In this document: positions 52,658-63,200 of the stretch, piece after piece
Numbering within the stretch: position 1 is the stretch's first letter
How the letters are laid out: every line of letters starts with the position of its first letter
NCBI GenBank assembly: GCA_017456015.1
Contig: JAFTLL010000001.1
Location: 1 to 64,000, forward strand
DNA from: Clostridia bacterium
Lineage (GTDB): Bacteria; Bacillota_A; Clostridia; Oscillospirales; Acutalibacteraceae
DNA length: 64,000 nucleotides
Direction of reading: 5' to 3'
The notes under the pieces: generated by a model
Database searches by the model: none
Seen by the model: the letters and a program-made list of their open reading frames with translations, nothing else
What the model was told of the DNA's origin: nothing
Program-made: the position numbers and the translations under genes

Positions 52658-53348
52658 TAAAACCTATGCTTTCGGTAGAATTTTAGCCACAGTTCTTGCC
52701 GTTGTATTAACCTTCTCGGTTGTGCTTTGTGCCGGTGTCGGCGCCTCTGCCGAAGAAATTTCCGCCGAAGCACAAAATGTACTTACTTTACTTGAAAAGC
52801 TGCCTTCGAACCCGGAGGCAGCCACCCTGGAAAACAAAGACGACATTGTTGCCGCTAAGGTTGCTTTTGATGCTTTAACGGTTGACCAGCAACTGGAAAT
52901 TCCGGTAGAAAAATTAACCCTGTTAAACCAAAACATGGCAACACTTACCCCCTTGCTTTTAGGTGATTTGGTTTCCAAGGTAAAAGAACTGCCGAAGCTC
53001 TCAAAAATCACGGATAAGGATAAAGATGATGTTGTAGCACTTTACAATGCATATACCGCAATGGACAATTCCGCGAAAGAAGCCTTTTCCGCAGACCTGA
53101 AAGAGCAACTTTTGAAAGCAGTAAACAAAGTCTCGCCTGACACCTTGAAAGACGAAGACAAGGAACTGCTCGGAACTTCTGAGGATGAAAAAAAGGAAAC
53201 CGACGAAAAGAAAGAAGAAAGCAAAAAGAAGGTTGATTTCCAAACGGTATGGCAATATGTGCTGATTGCATTTGCTTTGTTAGTTGTTTTATGTGCTTTC
53301 GTTGCAATGGTTATATTGCTGATTAAAATCGTTAGGATGGGAAGATAA
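52647..53348 (+). CDS. Small membrane-tethered exported protein
   Basis: A 233-residue protein of unknown function with a signal peptide (ILATVLAVVLTFSVVLCAGV, cleaved near 36), an outer helical region (38-165, e.g. KVAFDALTVDQQLEIPVEKL), a strongly charged Lys/Glu segment (EDEKKETDEKKEESKKK) and a C-terminal membrane segment (204-227). The architecture matches its upstream neighbour. It overlaps that gene and is three bases from the permease gene, so it is likely an accessory of the importer. Confidence 0.8.
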   Translation: MKNNKTYAFGRILATVLAVVLTFSVVLCAGVGASAEEISAEAQNVLTLLEKLPSNPEAATLENKDDIVAAKVAFDALTVDQQLEIPVEKLTLLNQNMATLTPLLLGDLVSKVKELPKLSKITDKDKDDVVALYNAYTAMDNSAKEAFSADLKEQLLKAVNKVSPDTLKDEDKELLGTSEDEKKETDEKKEESKKKVDFQTVWQYVLIAFALLVVLCAFVAMVILLIKIVRMGR

Positions 53349-53351
53349 AAA

Positions 53352-54284
53352 ATGGAAAAAAGTCCGCTGATTAGTTTAAAAACAAAACGGAAGATTCAGC
53401 GCAATTTGCCGTTGTTTTTTCTGGCTTTGCCTGCTCTTGCGTATGTAATCTGCTTTAACTACCTTCCAATGTTCGGTGTAGTTCTTGCCTTTAAAGATTA
53501 CAGTTACAGAGACGGTATTCTGGGTAGTGATTGGGTTGGATTCAAGTATTTTGAATATTTCTTTAAGTCCAACGATGCTGCTGTGGTTCTGCGTAACTCT
53601 TTGCTTTATCATCTGGTTATTTTTGCTACAAAAACCGTTGTTTGCGTTATTGTTGCTTTGCTTTTATACCGCATTGAAAACAAAAAATGCTTGAAGCTCT
53701 ATCAATCGACCATTATTTTACCCAACTTCATTTCCTGGGTATTGGTTGCTTATATCGCATTCCTTTTGCTCAGCAATACGCAAGGTATTTTCAACCAGCT
53801 CTTAACCTCTTGGGGTATGCCGGCGATTGATTGGTACTCAGAACCCAAATATTGGCCCTTCATTCTGGTTATCTTTAACCTTTGGAAGGTCGTCGGTATG
53901 GATTGTATCATCTATTATGCCACCCTTTGCGGTATTGACCCCAGCCTCTTTGAGGCGGCCGAAATGGACGGCGCATCGAGGTTTAAGCAAACCATTCACA
54001 TTGCTTTGCCCGCGCTGGTTCCGGTTGTTTGCATTATGTCCATTATGGCAATGGGCAGCCTTATGAGCACCGACTTCGGTCTGTTCTTCCAGGTGCCGAA
54101 AAACTCCGGTGCCCTCTATTCGGCAACCGATGTAATTTCCACCTATACTTTCAGAGGTTTGAAAGCCGGTAACATGAGTCAAACTGCTGCGGTTGGTTTA
54201 TTCCAATCGGTTGTTGGTACGATTATGACCTTGGTTACCAATGGTATCATTCGTAAAGTCAGCCCTGACAATGCGATGTTCTAG
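53352..54284 (+). CDS. Sugar ABC transporter permease (LplB family)
   Basis: A 310-residue permease with six membrane segments and the EAA loop FEAAEMDGASRFKQTIHIALP, which contacts the ATPase. The N-terminal part (LFFLALPALAYVICFNYLPM, GVVLAFKDYSYRDG) is typical of LplB/YteP-type permeases that import complex oligosaccharides, including pectin fragments in Bacillus. It is followed by its partner permease after 17 bases. No ATPase gene is in the cluster. Confidence 0.92.
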   Translation: MEKSPLISLKTKRKIQRNLPLFFLALPALAYVICFNYLPMFGVVLAFKDYSYRDGILGSDWVGFKYFEYFFKSNDAAVVLRNSLLYHLVIFATKTVVCVIVALLLYRIENKKCLKLYQSTIILPNFISWVLVAYIAFLLLSNTQGIFNQLLTSWGMPAIDWYSEPKYWPFILVIFNLWKVVGMDCIIYYATLCGIDPSLFEAAEMDGASRFKQTIHIALPALVPVVCIMSIMAMGSLMSTDFGLFFQVPKNSGALYSATDVISTYTFRGLKAGNMSQTAAVGLFQSVVGTIMTLVTNGIIRKVSPDNAMF

Positions 54285-54301
54285 AAAGGAGCTGATTTGA
54301 T

Positions 54302-55183
54302 ATGAAAAAGTTTTCACGCCGTAGACCGAGCATTTGGTACGCACACCTTTTCTTCGCCATTTACATGGCTTTGTGTATCGTGCCCTTCCTTATGCTGGTT
54401 ATCGTATCCTTTACCGATGAGGCAGCGATTTTAAACAATGGTTTTGCTTTGATTCCGGAAAAATGGTCATTGGAAGCTTATAAAGCGATATTCCGTGACC
54501 CCGGAACTATGGTGCAGTCCTACTGGATTACGGCAGTCACCTCTATTGGTGGTTCAATATTTTCCATTGTTGTAATGGCCATGTTGGGTTACGCTATTTC
54601 GAGAAAACATTTCGTTTTAAGAAAGCCCATCTCCATTATGTTGATTATCACCATGCTGTTCAGCGGTGGTTTGATTCCCACCTACATTATTCAAACCCAA
54701 TGGTTTGGTCTGATTGATAATATTTGGTGCTTCTTCCTCAACAGTACCGTAGCGGCTTATACGGTTTTCATTTTCCGTACCTTCTTTGCTACTTTGCCGG
54801 CCGCTTTGTACGAGTCAGCCGAGTTAGACGGCGCTTCGGAAATGCAGATTTTGGTTAAAATCGTTGTTCCGCTGAGTACCGCGGTTATCGCAACCTATAC
54901 CTTTATGCAGTTGGTTGGCCGTTGGAACAACTTTGAAATTTGCTTGTACTATATTACCAATCCGAAACTCTACACCCTGCAATATTTGTTGCAGAATATT
55001 TTGAACGAGGCCGCATTCTTGGCCGAATTGAAATCAACAATGGGTGTAGCCGGCGTTCTGATGCCAAGTGAAACGCTGAAATATGCAATGTGCGTTGTGG
55101 CCAGCTTGCCGATGTTGATTGTATTCCCCTATTTCCAGAGATATTTTGCAAAAGGCGTTACCATTGGTTCGGTAAAAGGTTAA
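54302..55183 (+). CDS. Sugar ABC transporter permease (YtcP/LplC family)
   Basis: A 293-residue second permease subunit. Features: N-terminal HLFFAIYMALCIVPFLMLVI, YAISRKHFVLRKP, the EAA loop ALYESAELDGASEMQILVKI, and the C-terminal end RYFAKGVTIGSVKG, a hallmark of YtcP-type permeases. GAAAGGAGCTG precedes the ATG. It pairs with the LplB-type permease and the lipoprotein downstream. Confidence 0.93.
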   Translation: MKKFSRRRPSIWYAHLFFAIYMALCIVPFLMLVIVSFTDEAAILNNGFALIPEKWSLEAYKAIFRDPGTMVQSYWITAVTSIGGSIFSIVVMAMLGYAISRKHFVLRKPISIMLIITMLFSGGLIPTYIIQTQWFGLIDNIWCFFLNSTVAAYTVFIFRTFFATLPAALYESAELDGASEMQILVKIVVPLSTAVIATYTFMQLVGRWNNFEICLYYITNPKLYTLQYLLQNILNEAAFLAELKSTMGVAGVLMPSETLKYAMCVVASLPMLIVFPYFQRYFAKGVTIGSVKG

Positions 55184-55244
55184 TCGACCAACGCCGAAAG
55201 TAAAAATTATAAAAACAAATCTATGTTTTGAAAGGAAGATAATT

Positions 55245-56792
55245 ATGAAAAGAGCAATGTCCCTTGTATTGTTACTTGCCATGTTGCTTTGCGTTTTTGC
55301 CGGCTGCGGTTCTAACAAAGACACCGGTGAAGCTACCCTTTATTGGGCACTTCCGGCTGCTAAGCAAAGCGATGCAGACGAGGTTTGGGCAGAAGTTAAT
55401 AAGTTGTTGGAAGAAAAACTTCCCGATACAAAACTTGAATTTATTCTCGACCCCGCTTATGAATCCAAATGGTCTTTGTGGATGGCCGGAAATACCCAGA
55501 TTGACCTGGTTAACGCAGGCCAAATCGCTGATTTCCAGACCGAAATCTCAAAAGACTCCTATCTGCCGCTTAACGATTTGATTGACGAGTACGCACCGAC
55601 AATCAAAAAAGAAATGGAAAAGTATGAGTATCAGTATGCTACCGGTATGGTAAACGGTGAACTCTACGCCATTCCGCATATTCAGATGTACATTAACGAC
55701 ACATTGATTTTGAGCGTACCGAAGAGCCTCTATTCCTATATTGATGTTAAGGCTTTGGTTGCCGAAGCCCACGCAAACAATTATGCTACCGATAATCTCT
55801 ATCAGATTATTGATAACTATTTGAAGGCTGCTACTGCATCCGGATTAACAAATTCGTCATCTGCTGCAAAATATATTGACATTCAAGCTTTGTTCAGTAT
55901 CGCAAAGAGGGGTTACGCTTTTATTGATGCTAACCTTGCCTACAAAGCAATGGAAGATGAAATCAAGATTGTTAATTTCTACGAAACCGATGAATTCAAG
56001 ACCTTTGTTAAATGGGCACGCAAATGGTTTGAAGCCGGCTATATTTCCAAAGACGTTATAACCGGCGAAAAAGGTATCGGTGCTCGTGCCGCTTTGGCAA
56101 CCGCCAATGTCTGGGATATGATGACCGCGGATGAAAATCATGTTGTCTACTATGAAGGTATTACCGAAAACTATGCTGCTTATCACATTTCCTTGCAGAG
56201 CGAAGAGCAGAAATACCTCACCCATAACACGATAGGTTCTCTCTATACCTACACCGCAATTCCTTACACCTCTAAATATCCCGAACGCGCAATGCGTCTC
56301 CTCGAATTGATTCATACAGAGGAAGGTGCAGATATTCTGAATACCATCTGCTTCGGTATTGAAGGCAAACATTACGAGAAAAAATCCGAAACAGAAATCA
56401 AAGCGTTCGAGTATGAAATTCAAGGTAGCAGTGCAAACAGCTACGGTATTCCAAGCTGGGAAGTTAGTTCGCATATCGGCCCGATGTATGTCATTTCACC
56501 CTACACCGCCGAAGGCAAAGCTCGTGCTATAAAATACTACGATGAGATTCAGCCCAACTATTACAAAACACCGGTTTACGGCTTGTCCTTTGACCCCGAA
56601 CCGGTTGAAAACGAAATCACTCAGCTCAAAAGCGTACAAACCGAGTATGAACTCCAAATCATTTCGGGCGCTACTGCGGATTGGGAAACAAAATTAGCCG
56701 AGGCATCCAAAAAATTAGATGCTGCCGGCATTGATAAGGTAATCAAAGAATATCAAAAACAAATTAATGATTACGTTAAAGCAAAAAAATAG
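55245..56792 (+). CDS. Oligosaccharide-binding lipoprotein (LipO/YtcQ-like)
   Basis: A 515-residue extracellular solute-binding protein. The signal peptide ends in the lipobox FAGC, with Cys21 as the lipid-modified residue. The mature part shows the bilobed binding-protein fold (TLYWALPAAKQSDADEVWAE, LVNAGQIADFQ, a large central domain) and a C-terminal DUF3502-like segment. It completes the ABC importer. The ligand cannot be read from sequence; relatives bind pectin-, xylan- or mannan-derived oligosaccharides. Confidence 0.9.
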   Translation: MKRAMSLVLLLAMLLCVFAGCGSNKDTGEATLYWALPAAKQSDADEVWAEVNKLLEEKLPDTKLEFILDPAYESKWSLWMAGNTQIDLVNAGQIADFQTEISKDSYLPLNDLIDEYAPTIKKEMEKYEYQYATGMVNGELYAIPHIQMYINDTLILSVPKSLYSYIDVKALVAEAHANNYATDNLYQIIDNYLKAATASGLTNSSSAAKYIDIQALFSIAKRGYAFIDANLAYKAMEDEIKIVNFYETDEFKTFVKWARKWFEAGYISKDVITGEKGIGARAALATANVWDMMTADENHVVYYEGITENYAAYHISLQSEEQKYLTHNTIGSLYTYTAIPYTSKYPERAMRLLELIHTEEGADILNTICFGIEGKHYEKKSETEIKAFEYEIQGSSANSYGIPSWEVSSHIGPMYVISPYTAEGKARAIKYYDEIQPNYYKTPVYGLSFDPEPVENEITQLKSVQTEYELQIISGATADWETKLAEASKKLDAAGIDKVIKEYQKQINDYVKAKK

Positions 56793-56879
56793 GTGTTGAA
56801 AAATAATTAAACAGGTGAATCGCTCTCGGTTAAAACCGAAAATGATTTGCAAAAACGATACTTGCTATTTTTGAATTTC

Positions 56880-56917
56880 GGGGCAACAGCGGCTTAGCGG
56901 TTGCTGTTGCCCATTTT
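56880..56917 (+). terminator. Stem-loop between the lipoprotein and cohesin-like genes
   Basis: A 10-bp stem (GGGCAACAGC / GCTGTTGCCC, at 56881-56890 and 56903-56912) with a 12-base loop is followed by ATTTTAAA. The T tract is poor, so it may be a processing or stabilising element rather than a full terminator. The remaining 56793-56976 gap holds no gene. Confidence 0.5.
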
Positions 56918-56976
56918 AAACCGTAACCAATTTTCTAAACACCTATCCACAGGAATTATCCGAAAGGGGCTGAACC

Positions 56977-58686
56977 ATGAAAAACACAATATGGCTTAAA
57001 AGAACCCTTGCCGTAGTTGTTTCTGCAATTATCCTGCTTTCTTCATTATCAGCAACCATATTTGCCGCAACCACGCCGGCAAATTTTGTGCTTTCTAGTG
57101 CTGCATATGACGAAACGAGAAAGACATATGTAAACCAAAGCAGTTTCAAAAGCGGCGATATTGCCTACATGAAAATCACAACAACTTCGATTTCCAATTT
57201 GGGTGCTTTGGCCTTCACGCTGTCTTTTGACACTTCTGCTTTTACTTTCATTAAAAATAAATCCAGCTGTTTAATCGATACAGCCGATTCCGAATTACAA
57301 TATCATTTGAATGAAGGAACAGGAAAATTAAAGGTTGTGTATGATGCTGGAAAATACAATGTAAGTACGACAACAAGCGGAACCATTTTCTATGTGGCAT
57401 TCCAGGTCAACAAAATTAATGCGAATGCAAATTATAATTTCGTGCTTACAATCGATGATTTGTACGATAATACCACGAAAATGAATGATATCCCCTGCAA
57501 TACCACGGCTTCGGTAACAATTACTGCCGCGGCTGAGGGAATTCCCGCTACAACTTTGGCGCTTTTCCAAAAACTGGAAACCATCGTGTATCCTGACTCT
57601 AAGGAAGATATCGATGCAGGTTTAAGTGCTTATAATTTGTTGACTTCCAGCCAACGTGAATATTTAAAGCAAAATCATCCCCAAGAATACGAATGGGTTT
57701 CCACGGCGACTTATCGCTATAACCGTGCGGCAGAGCAAGCCAGCCAGGCGCTGTTGCAACAAGAAATTGAAGAATATAAAGCTGCGCATGCAAGAGTTCT
57801 TGGATTAACAACCGAAACGGTAACACTTGCGGACAAAACCGATGTAAATACTGCAAAATTGGCGGCTGACGGTCTTTCGTCCTTAGCGCAAGCTCATCTT
57901 GCCGGCGAAATTAAGTTAGTAAATAATTTAAAAGCTCGCGTTGATGAACTTGCTGAAATAGATGAAGAAGTAACAACCTTTTTGAGCAGTTCCAATTATC
58001 AGAAGGTTGCTGACCGTTCCATTTTAAATGACGATTTGGCATTTGAATATAATCTTTACGATACAGAATTATCTGTTGCTCTCTTAGACTACGGTATCCT
58101 TTCCGAGGGCGCAAAAGAGATTTTAAAGACCGAATATGAATGGCTTTTGGAACTCAGAGCGGCGATTGACAAATACATCGCCAAGGATGAGGATGCTATC
58201 GCGTTGGCAGCAAAAGTTGTTGAGTTTGTTAAAACCTATCAGTATGCATTCGACCTCAATGATGCAAATGTTGAAATTTCTGACAAAGGCGCAATCAAAA
58301 TGGTTTTGGAAGCTTACGAGGCTTTGACCGACGAAGCTTTAAAAACAGAACTTGCTTCCTACGCGGATAATTTCGATTCCTTGCTGGAACTCATTGATGA
58401 ATTGGAAGCAGAGCAGGGGGAAATAGAAATTCCCGACCCCGAAATCATTACCGAAACGGTTACCGAAACGGTTACCAAAACCGTAACAAAAATCAAAACG
58501 GTTACCAATTCTCTCAAACAAATCATCAATAGCGGAACACCGCTCAGCAATACCATTCTGTTCCTTTTCCTGATTTTATCCTTGGATATTATCATTTTGA
58601 TTATGGTGTATATTTTACAGCACTATTATAAGAAGAAACAGCAGGCTATGGCCATGGTTTCTTCAATTCCAGAGGAGGTATATTAA
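56977..58686 (+). CDS. Membrane-tethered surface protein with cohesin-like domain
   Basis: A 569-residue protein. Signal peptide (1-30), then a domain at about 31-185 with the cohesin-type pattern: FKSGDIAYMKITTTSISNLG, ALAFTLSFDTSAFTF, VVYDAGKYN, and SGTIFYVAFQVNK. A helical region follows (190-470), then a Thr-Val repeat linker (TETVTETVTKTVTK) and a C-terminal membrane segment (about 524-546). No dockerin is encoded in the window, so a cellulosome is not indicated; the domain may instead bind glycan or another surface protein. The stop overlaps the next start (TAATG). Confidence 0.78.
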   Translation: MKNTIWLKRTLAVVVSAIILLSSLSATIFAATTPANFVLSSAAYDETRKTYVNQSSFKSGDIAYMKITTTSISNLGALAFTLSFDTSAFTFIKNKSSCLIDTADSELQYHLNEGTGKLKVVYDAGKYNVSTTTSGTIFYVAFQVNKINANANYNFVLTIDDLYDNTTKMNDIPCNTTASVTITAAAEGIPATTLALFQKLETIVYPDSKEDIDAGLSAYNLLTSSQREYLKQNHPQEYEWVSTATYRYNRAAEQASQALLQQEIEEYKAAHARVLGLTTETVTLADKTDVNTAKLAADGLSSLAQAHLAGEIKLVNNLKARVDELAEIDEEVTTFLSSSNYQKVADRSILNDDLAFEYNLYDTELSVALLDYGILSEGAKEILKTEYEWLLELRAAIDKYIAKDEDAIALAAKVVEFVKTYQYAFDLNDANVEISDKGAIKMVLEAYEALTDEALKTELASYADNFDSLLELIDELEAEQGEIEIPDPEIITETVTETVTKTVTKIKTVTNSLKQIINSGTPLSNTILFLFLILSLDIIILIMVYILQHYYKKKQQAMAMVSSIPEEVY

Positions 58687-60245
58687 TGAAGCGTCGTAAC
58701 ATTAGAAAAATCATGCTTTCATCAGTGGTTTTTGTTTTGATTGCAGCTATGGCGTTACCTTTTTTTGGTCGCGCCGAAAATGTTGTAATTGAAAGCGAAA
58801 CCAATCCGACTTTGACTCTGGAAAACATTCACAATCCGTTTGACGATGAACTACCTGCCGGATGGCCGCAGGTTTCCGGTAATTTAACCCAGGAAAATGG
58901 CAAGTACACCGTTTCGGGTGACGGCTACAACTGCTGGGGCGCAAACGACAGCGTATCCTTCGCTTATAAGAGAGTAAATTTCAATTACGGTAAAGAAGGA
59001 AAACTAACTTTGGAAACCCAGTTGGATAATTGGAGCGGCGTTGAAGGAAACTCTGCCGGCGGTATGATGCTTCGTTCCAGCTTGGACCCGAACGCGGCAT
59101 GTATTTTCTTGCAGATTCGTCCTGCACAGATTCTGTACACCTACCGTTCCGCAACAGGATACCGTACCAATTATGATGATGTACTGTTTGCCGGTCAATA
59201 CCCCGTTAAATTCAAAATGGTATTAACCAAATCAAAGGTGCAATGTTATTATCAGACACCTGCGGATTCAGATTTTGTTGCTCTTGGTGAAGCCGTTCCG
59301 TTTGGTTTTAACGGCTCGGTATATGTTGGTCTCGCTTGTTACTCTATGGAACAAGGTGTGCAGAGAACTGCCTCTTATACAGGCTTCTCCTACCTTGTTG
59401 AGGCTCCCGAAGGTACCCAGGCTCCCGAAGGCGGCGAAGACGGCACTTCAAGTGAAGAAAATGAGGAACTCATTTTACCGGACGACATGAATCTCCCGGC
59501 GGATGTTTTGCTTCGCGAAACCTTCACCGACAATTCTATGACCGAAGGCAAATCGAGCGTTGTCAACCCCATTTGGGAAACAAATAACGTTAATGAGCCG
59601 GACATTGTAACCAATGCCGAAAAAACCAACCGCTATTTGAACTTGCAAGAGGAAGATTTTTATTATCTGACCGGTGACGAAAAATGGACCGACTATGAAA
59701 TGTCGGTTGACCTCACCTTCCCGGAAGGCGGATACATTGAAGGTGCCGAAAATGCGGTTGCTGTTCATGTGCGCTTGACATCGATTGCCCAATACGGTTA
59801 TGCCAGCTATGTTGTTCGCTTTATCAACGGCAACACGGTTGAATTGGGATGGTTCCAGGGTGCATCTGAACCCTTGGCAACATCTGAGTCTTACAGAATT
59901 TTGCAAACCTTGAATTATGATTATAAAAACAAAGCCGATGTACCTCTGCATTTGACCATGCGCGCATTTGATAATCACATTACGGTTTATCTGCGCGAGG
60001 GTGATGCAACCGAGTCGGTTAAGCTCTTTGATTACGAAGACCTCGGTGAACGCACTATACAGGTCAAAACCGAAGGCCGTATAGCGATTGCAACTTGTAA
60101 CGCTACCGTACATGTCGATAATATCAAAGTCGTGAAATTAGAAGACTTGTTGGGCGGCGATTACGATAATAGAATTCAAGGACTTTGGGATGAAGAGGTT
60201 CCGAAGTACATTCAGGAATTCATTGACTCTAAGTTTGCATATTAA
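58686..60245 (+). CDS. Secreted protein with two beta-sandwich modules
   Basis: A 519-residue exported protein. Signal segment (ILMLS-type region; VVFVLIAAMALPFFGRAEN), then two LamG/CBM-like jelly-roll modules, residues 35-240 (FDDELPAGWPQVSGNLTQEN; AGGMMLRSSLDP) and 275-495 (LLRETFTDNSMTEG; YEMSVDLTFPEGGY; VHVDNIKVVKLEDLL), joined by a Glu/Gly-rich linker. The modules resemble the carbohydrate-binding part of glycosidases, but no catalytic residue set is seen. It is coupled to the cohesin-like gene and ten bases from the next gene, so the three are one unit. Confidence 0.8.
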   Translation: MKRRNIRKIMLSSVVFVLIAAMALPFFGRAENVVIESETNPTLTLENIHNPFDDELPAGWPQVSGNLTQENGKYTVSGDGYNCWGANDSVSFAYKRVNFNYGKEGKLTLETQLDNWSGVEGNSAGGMMLRSSLDPNAACIFLQIRPAQILYTYRSATGYRTNYDDVLFAGQYPVKFKMVLTKSKVQCYYQTPADSDFVALGEAVPFGFNGSVYVGLACYSMEQGVQRTASYTGFSYLVEAPEGTQAPEGGEDGTSSEENEELILPDDMNLPADVLLRETFTDNSMTEGKSSVVNPIWETNNVNEPDIVTNAEKTNRYLNLQEEDFYYLTGDEKWTDYEMSVDLTFPEGGYIEGAENAVAVHVRLTSIAQYGYASYVVRFINGNTVELGWFQGASEPLATSESYRILQTLNYDYKNKADVPLHLTMRAFDNHITVYLREGDATESVKLFDYEDLGERTIQVKTEGRIAIATCNATVHVDNIKVVKLEDLLGGDYDNRIQGLWDEEVPKYIQEFIDSKFAY

Positions 60246-60254
60246 GGAGGCAAC

Positions 60255-63200
60255 ATGATGAAGAAATCAATCAAACGAATCATGGCATTGACTTTGTCAG
60301 TGCTGATAGTTTTGCTGTCTCTGAACTTAACCGTGTTTGTTTCTGCCGGTAGTACAGTGAAAGACTACTTGGGTTCGCAATTCACACAAAAGGATACTTT
60401 TGAGTATCCTTCTGGAACCGACCTGTCCAGCGTCTGGGAAACTACTTTGTACAACGGACAAAACAACGATAAGGGCGCATCGACTGCCAATATTAAAACC
60501 AATCCTACCGTTGTAGCTGACCCGTTGGACAGCAACAACAAGGTTCTCAAAATGGGTACAGCGGTTGGTAAAAATCAAATGGGTACTGTTCTGTATAAAA
60601 TGAAGAACAGCTTGGCTCCGTCTGGCCGTAGAATTAAATCTTTAAGCTTTAAGGTTTATAAAACCAATGCGAGCGATGCTTTTCAAATCATTTTATACAG
60701 TGGCAGAAATAAAACCGACGAAACGATGGAATTGTGTAACTCCATTGAGCTGGTTAACTATTACCATGTTTGGCTTCGCAATGGTTACGATACAGTCGTT
60801 CCGTTAGATACCAATACCGAGCTGCCTGACCTAACCATTGCCGCCCAAACCTGGACCAATGTAACCCTTGAATATATTTATACAAATGGTTCCATTACCG
60901 GTTACACCCTCACGGTAGGCGACAAGCATTTTTCCAAGAATGTAAGTACGTCAGGCTATGTACCATACAATTCCAACAGTATGAGTGACACCGGATTTTC
61001 TACCGGCTTCCTGTACGGTCTGACCGAAACCTATCTTGATGATGTTACCATTCGCTATGAGGTTTTGGATAGCGATGATGCTGCCGATGTTGCCGCAGAT
61101 TTCCGTAACAACTTTGCTGCTGAGCTTGCTTTGACAACCTCTGCGGTTAACGCAGCGGATAAGGTTGATTTGGATGAAGCGCTGGCAGAATACAATGCGG
61201 CATCTTCTGAGGTGCAGGCGTTGCTGGCCAATGAAAAAGCAACCATTGACAGCTTGCTCAACAAAATCGAAGAAGACAGAATCGCAGGCGAAGTGAACGT
61301 TTATAAAGCAACCCATGCTACAATTTTGGCGAAAAACGAAGACACCATTCAAGCTTCGGATATGGATGCTTTAAACGCAGCTTACCTCGGTTTCTTGGAT
61401 TTAACCGTTGCCACGCAAAACAGCAGCCAGTTAAGCGCTGACAAAGCCAATTTGGAGGCAATGCTCCAAAAATTAAAAGGCTCGGCAATCAGCAATCAAA
61501 TCACGACCCAAACTGCGGGCGAGTTCTTTGATGACTTTGAGTATGAAAACGGTGTGATTCCGAGCGATATCTATGAAACGAAAGTAAACGATAGAGCAGA
61601 GTATCCGCTTGTAAACGATACCTCCTTAAAAGGTCATATCGTTGAAAGCCCGACCGATGCTTCCAACCACGTTTTGAAGCTGGATAAAGCATGTTCTGCC
61701 AACTGGCACTATTATGCTTTGAACAGTGACCTCTATCCCACCGATAGAAAAATTCAATCCGTTTCGTTTAAGTATTACGCAAATTCAACAAGAGAAAATG
61801 GCGGTATCAACCTGGTTGTTTATCAGGGTTTGTTGAGAGATTCCAACACAGCGTTGATTTCCTGTGCCTTGGCTAGTGGTAAAGCACCGGCAATTTATAT
61901 TAACGGTGTTAGATACTTGCCGTTAAATGAACTCCCGACAATTACAGCTTCCCAGTGGAACGATGTGACCTTGGAGTATGTTTATGAAGGCACTAGCCTG
62001 GCTGGCATCACGCTGACCATCGACAATGGCACCACATCCGGTTCACACACCTATTCTTACCTCTCATTGAGAAATGAGTTGGGTAAGATGAAGGCGACCG
62101 GCTTTACCGCTGGTTTGTCCTTCCCGTGGGATGCCAATGCGTCATTGATTGATGATTTGCATTATACCTTTGCTCAAACAGCGGACGAAAGCGGTACTGC
62201 CGATGCAGCTGCCTTCAAACAAACCTATGCTTCTGTTTTGGCAAAAGACCCCGCGACAGTAACCGATGCCGACAAAACTGCCGTAAAAGAGGCCATTGTC
62301 GCATACGGCAACCTGTCCGGTGCGGCGCAGGCATGCCTCACCGCAGAGGCGGCTGCTTTAACGGAAATGGCTGAAAAACTGTTTGCATCTGAATATGCGG
62401 CACTTCAAGCTTTTATTCAAAAATACAAGGCATCTATTTTTGATAAAGATGTAGATGATTTTGTTATAGCTGACCTCACAGTTTTAAAAGAAGCCTATGA
62501 TGCGCATGCCGCATTGGACGATATCAGCAGAAGCCTGGCCGGATATCCTTATAAATACCAAATCGATAGCGCTTTAAAATATGTAAGCGACAATCCGACA
62601 CCGCGTGTTGACGGCGATTACAGTTCAAGCTTTTTCGATTTTGAGTATTTGCAGAATCCGTTGGTTCTGGATACTGCCGATGAAGGCCAGTTTATCAGCG
62701 GTGTAGTTAAAGACCCCTATCCGACCCAGGGCAATGAAGACAATAATGTTTTCAAGCTTGAATTTACAAAGGCGGACAGAAATACACAGGTCTTCTTCAC
62801 GCTGAAAGATGAGTATTGGCCGAAAGAGCCGGCACAGGTTACATCGTATAGCTTTAAATTCTGTGTAGAAGATATTAAGAACTATACAAGGCCCTTGCTT
62901 TGCTATTCTTATATCGATGAAGACAATTACTATGCGGTTTATCCCAGACTGGGTACACCGTTGGCTATGTATTCTACCGGTGTAACCAATGGCCAGGAGT
63001 CCTACTCCTATATGAATACACCGGCAGTTATTCCGGCACAGGAATGGGGTACAATCACCTTTACCTTTACGGATGCCGCTTGCGCGATTGCTATGGATAC
63101 CTCTGTCGCAAGCTACCGTGTAGAGCTTGATTACAAGGTAGGCTCGCGTATCGCCTTCGGCTTTAAACCGCAGTATGACCAAGCCGGTGTGCCGTTGTAT

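Noticed and set aside
56977..60245. Cellulosome scaffold interpretation
   Set aside because: Only one cohesin-like domain is present and no dockerin motif (paired DxNxDGxx-type loops) is seen in any protein in the window.
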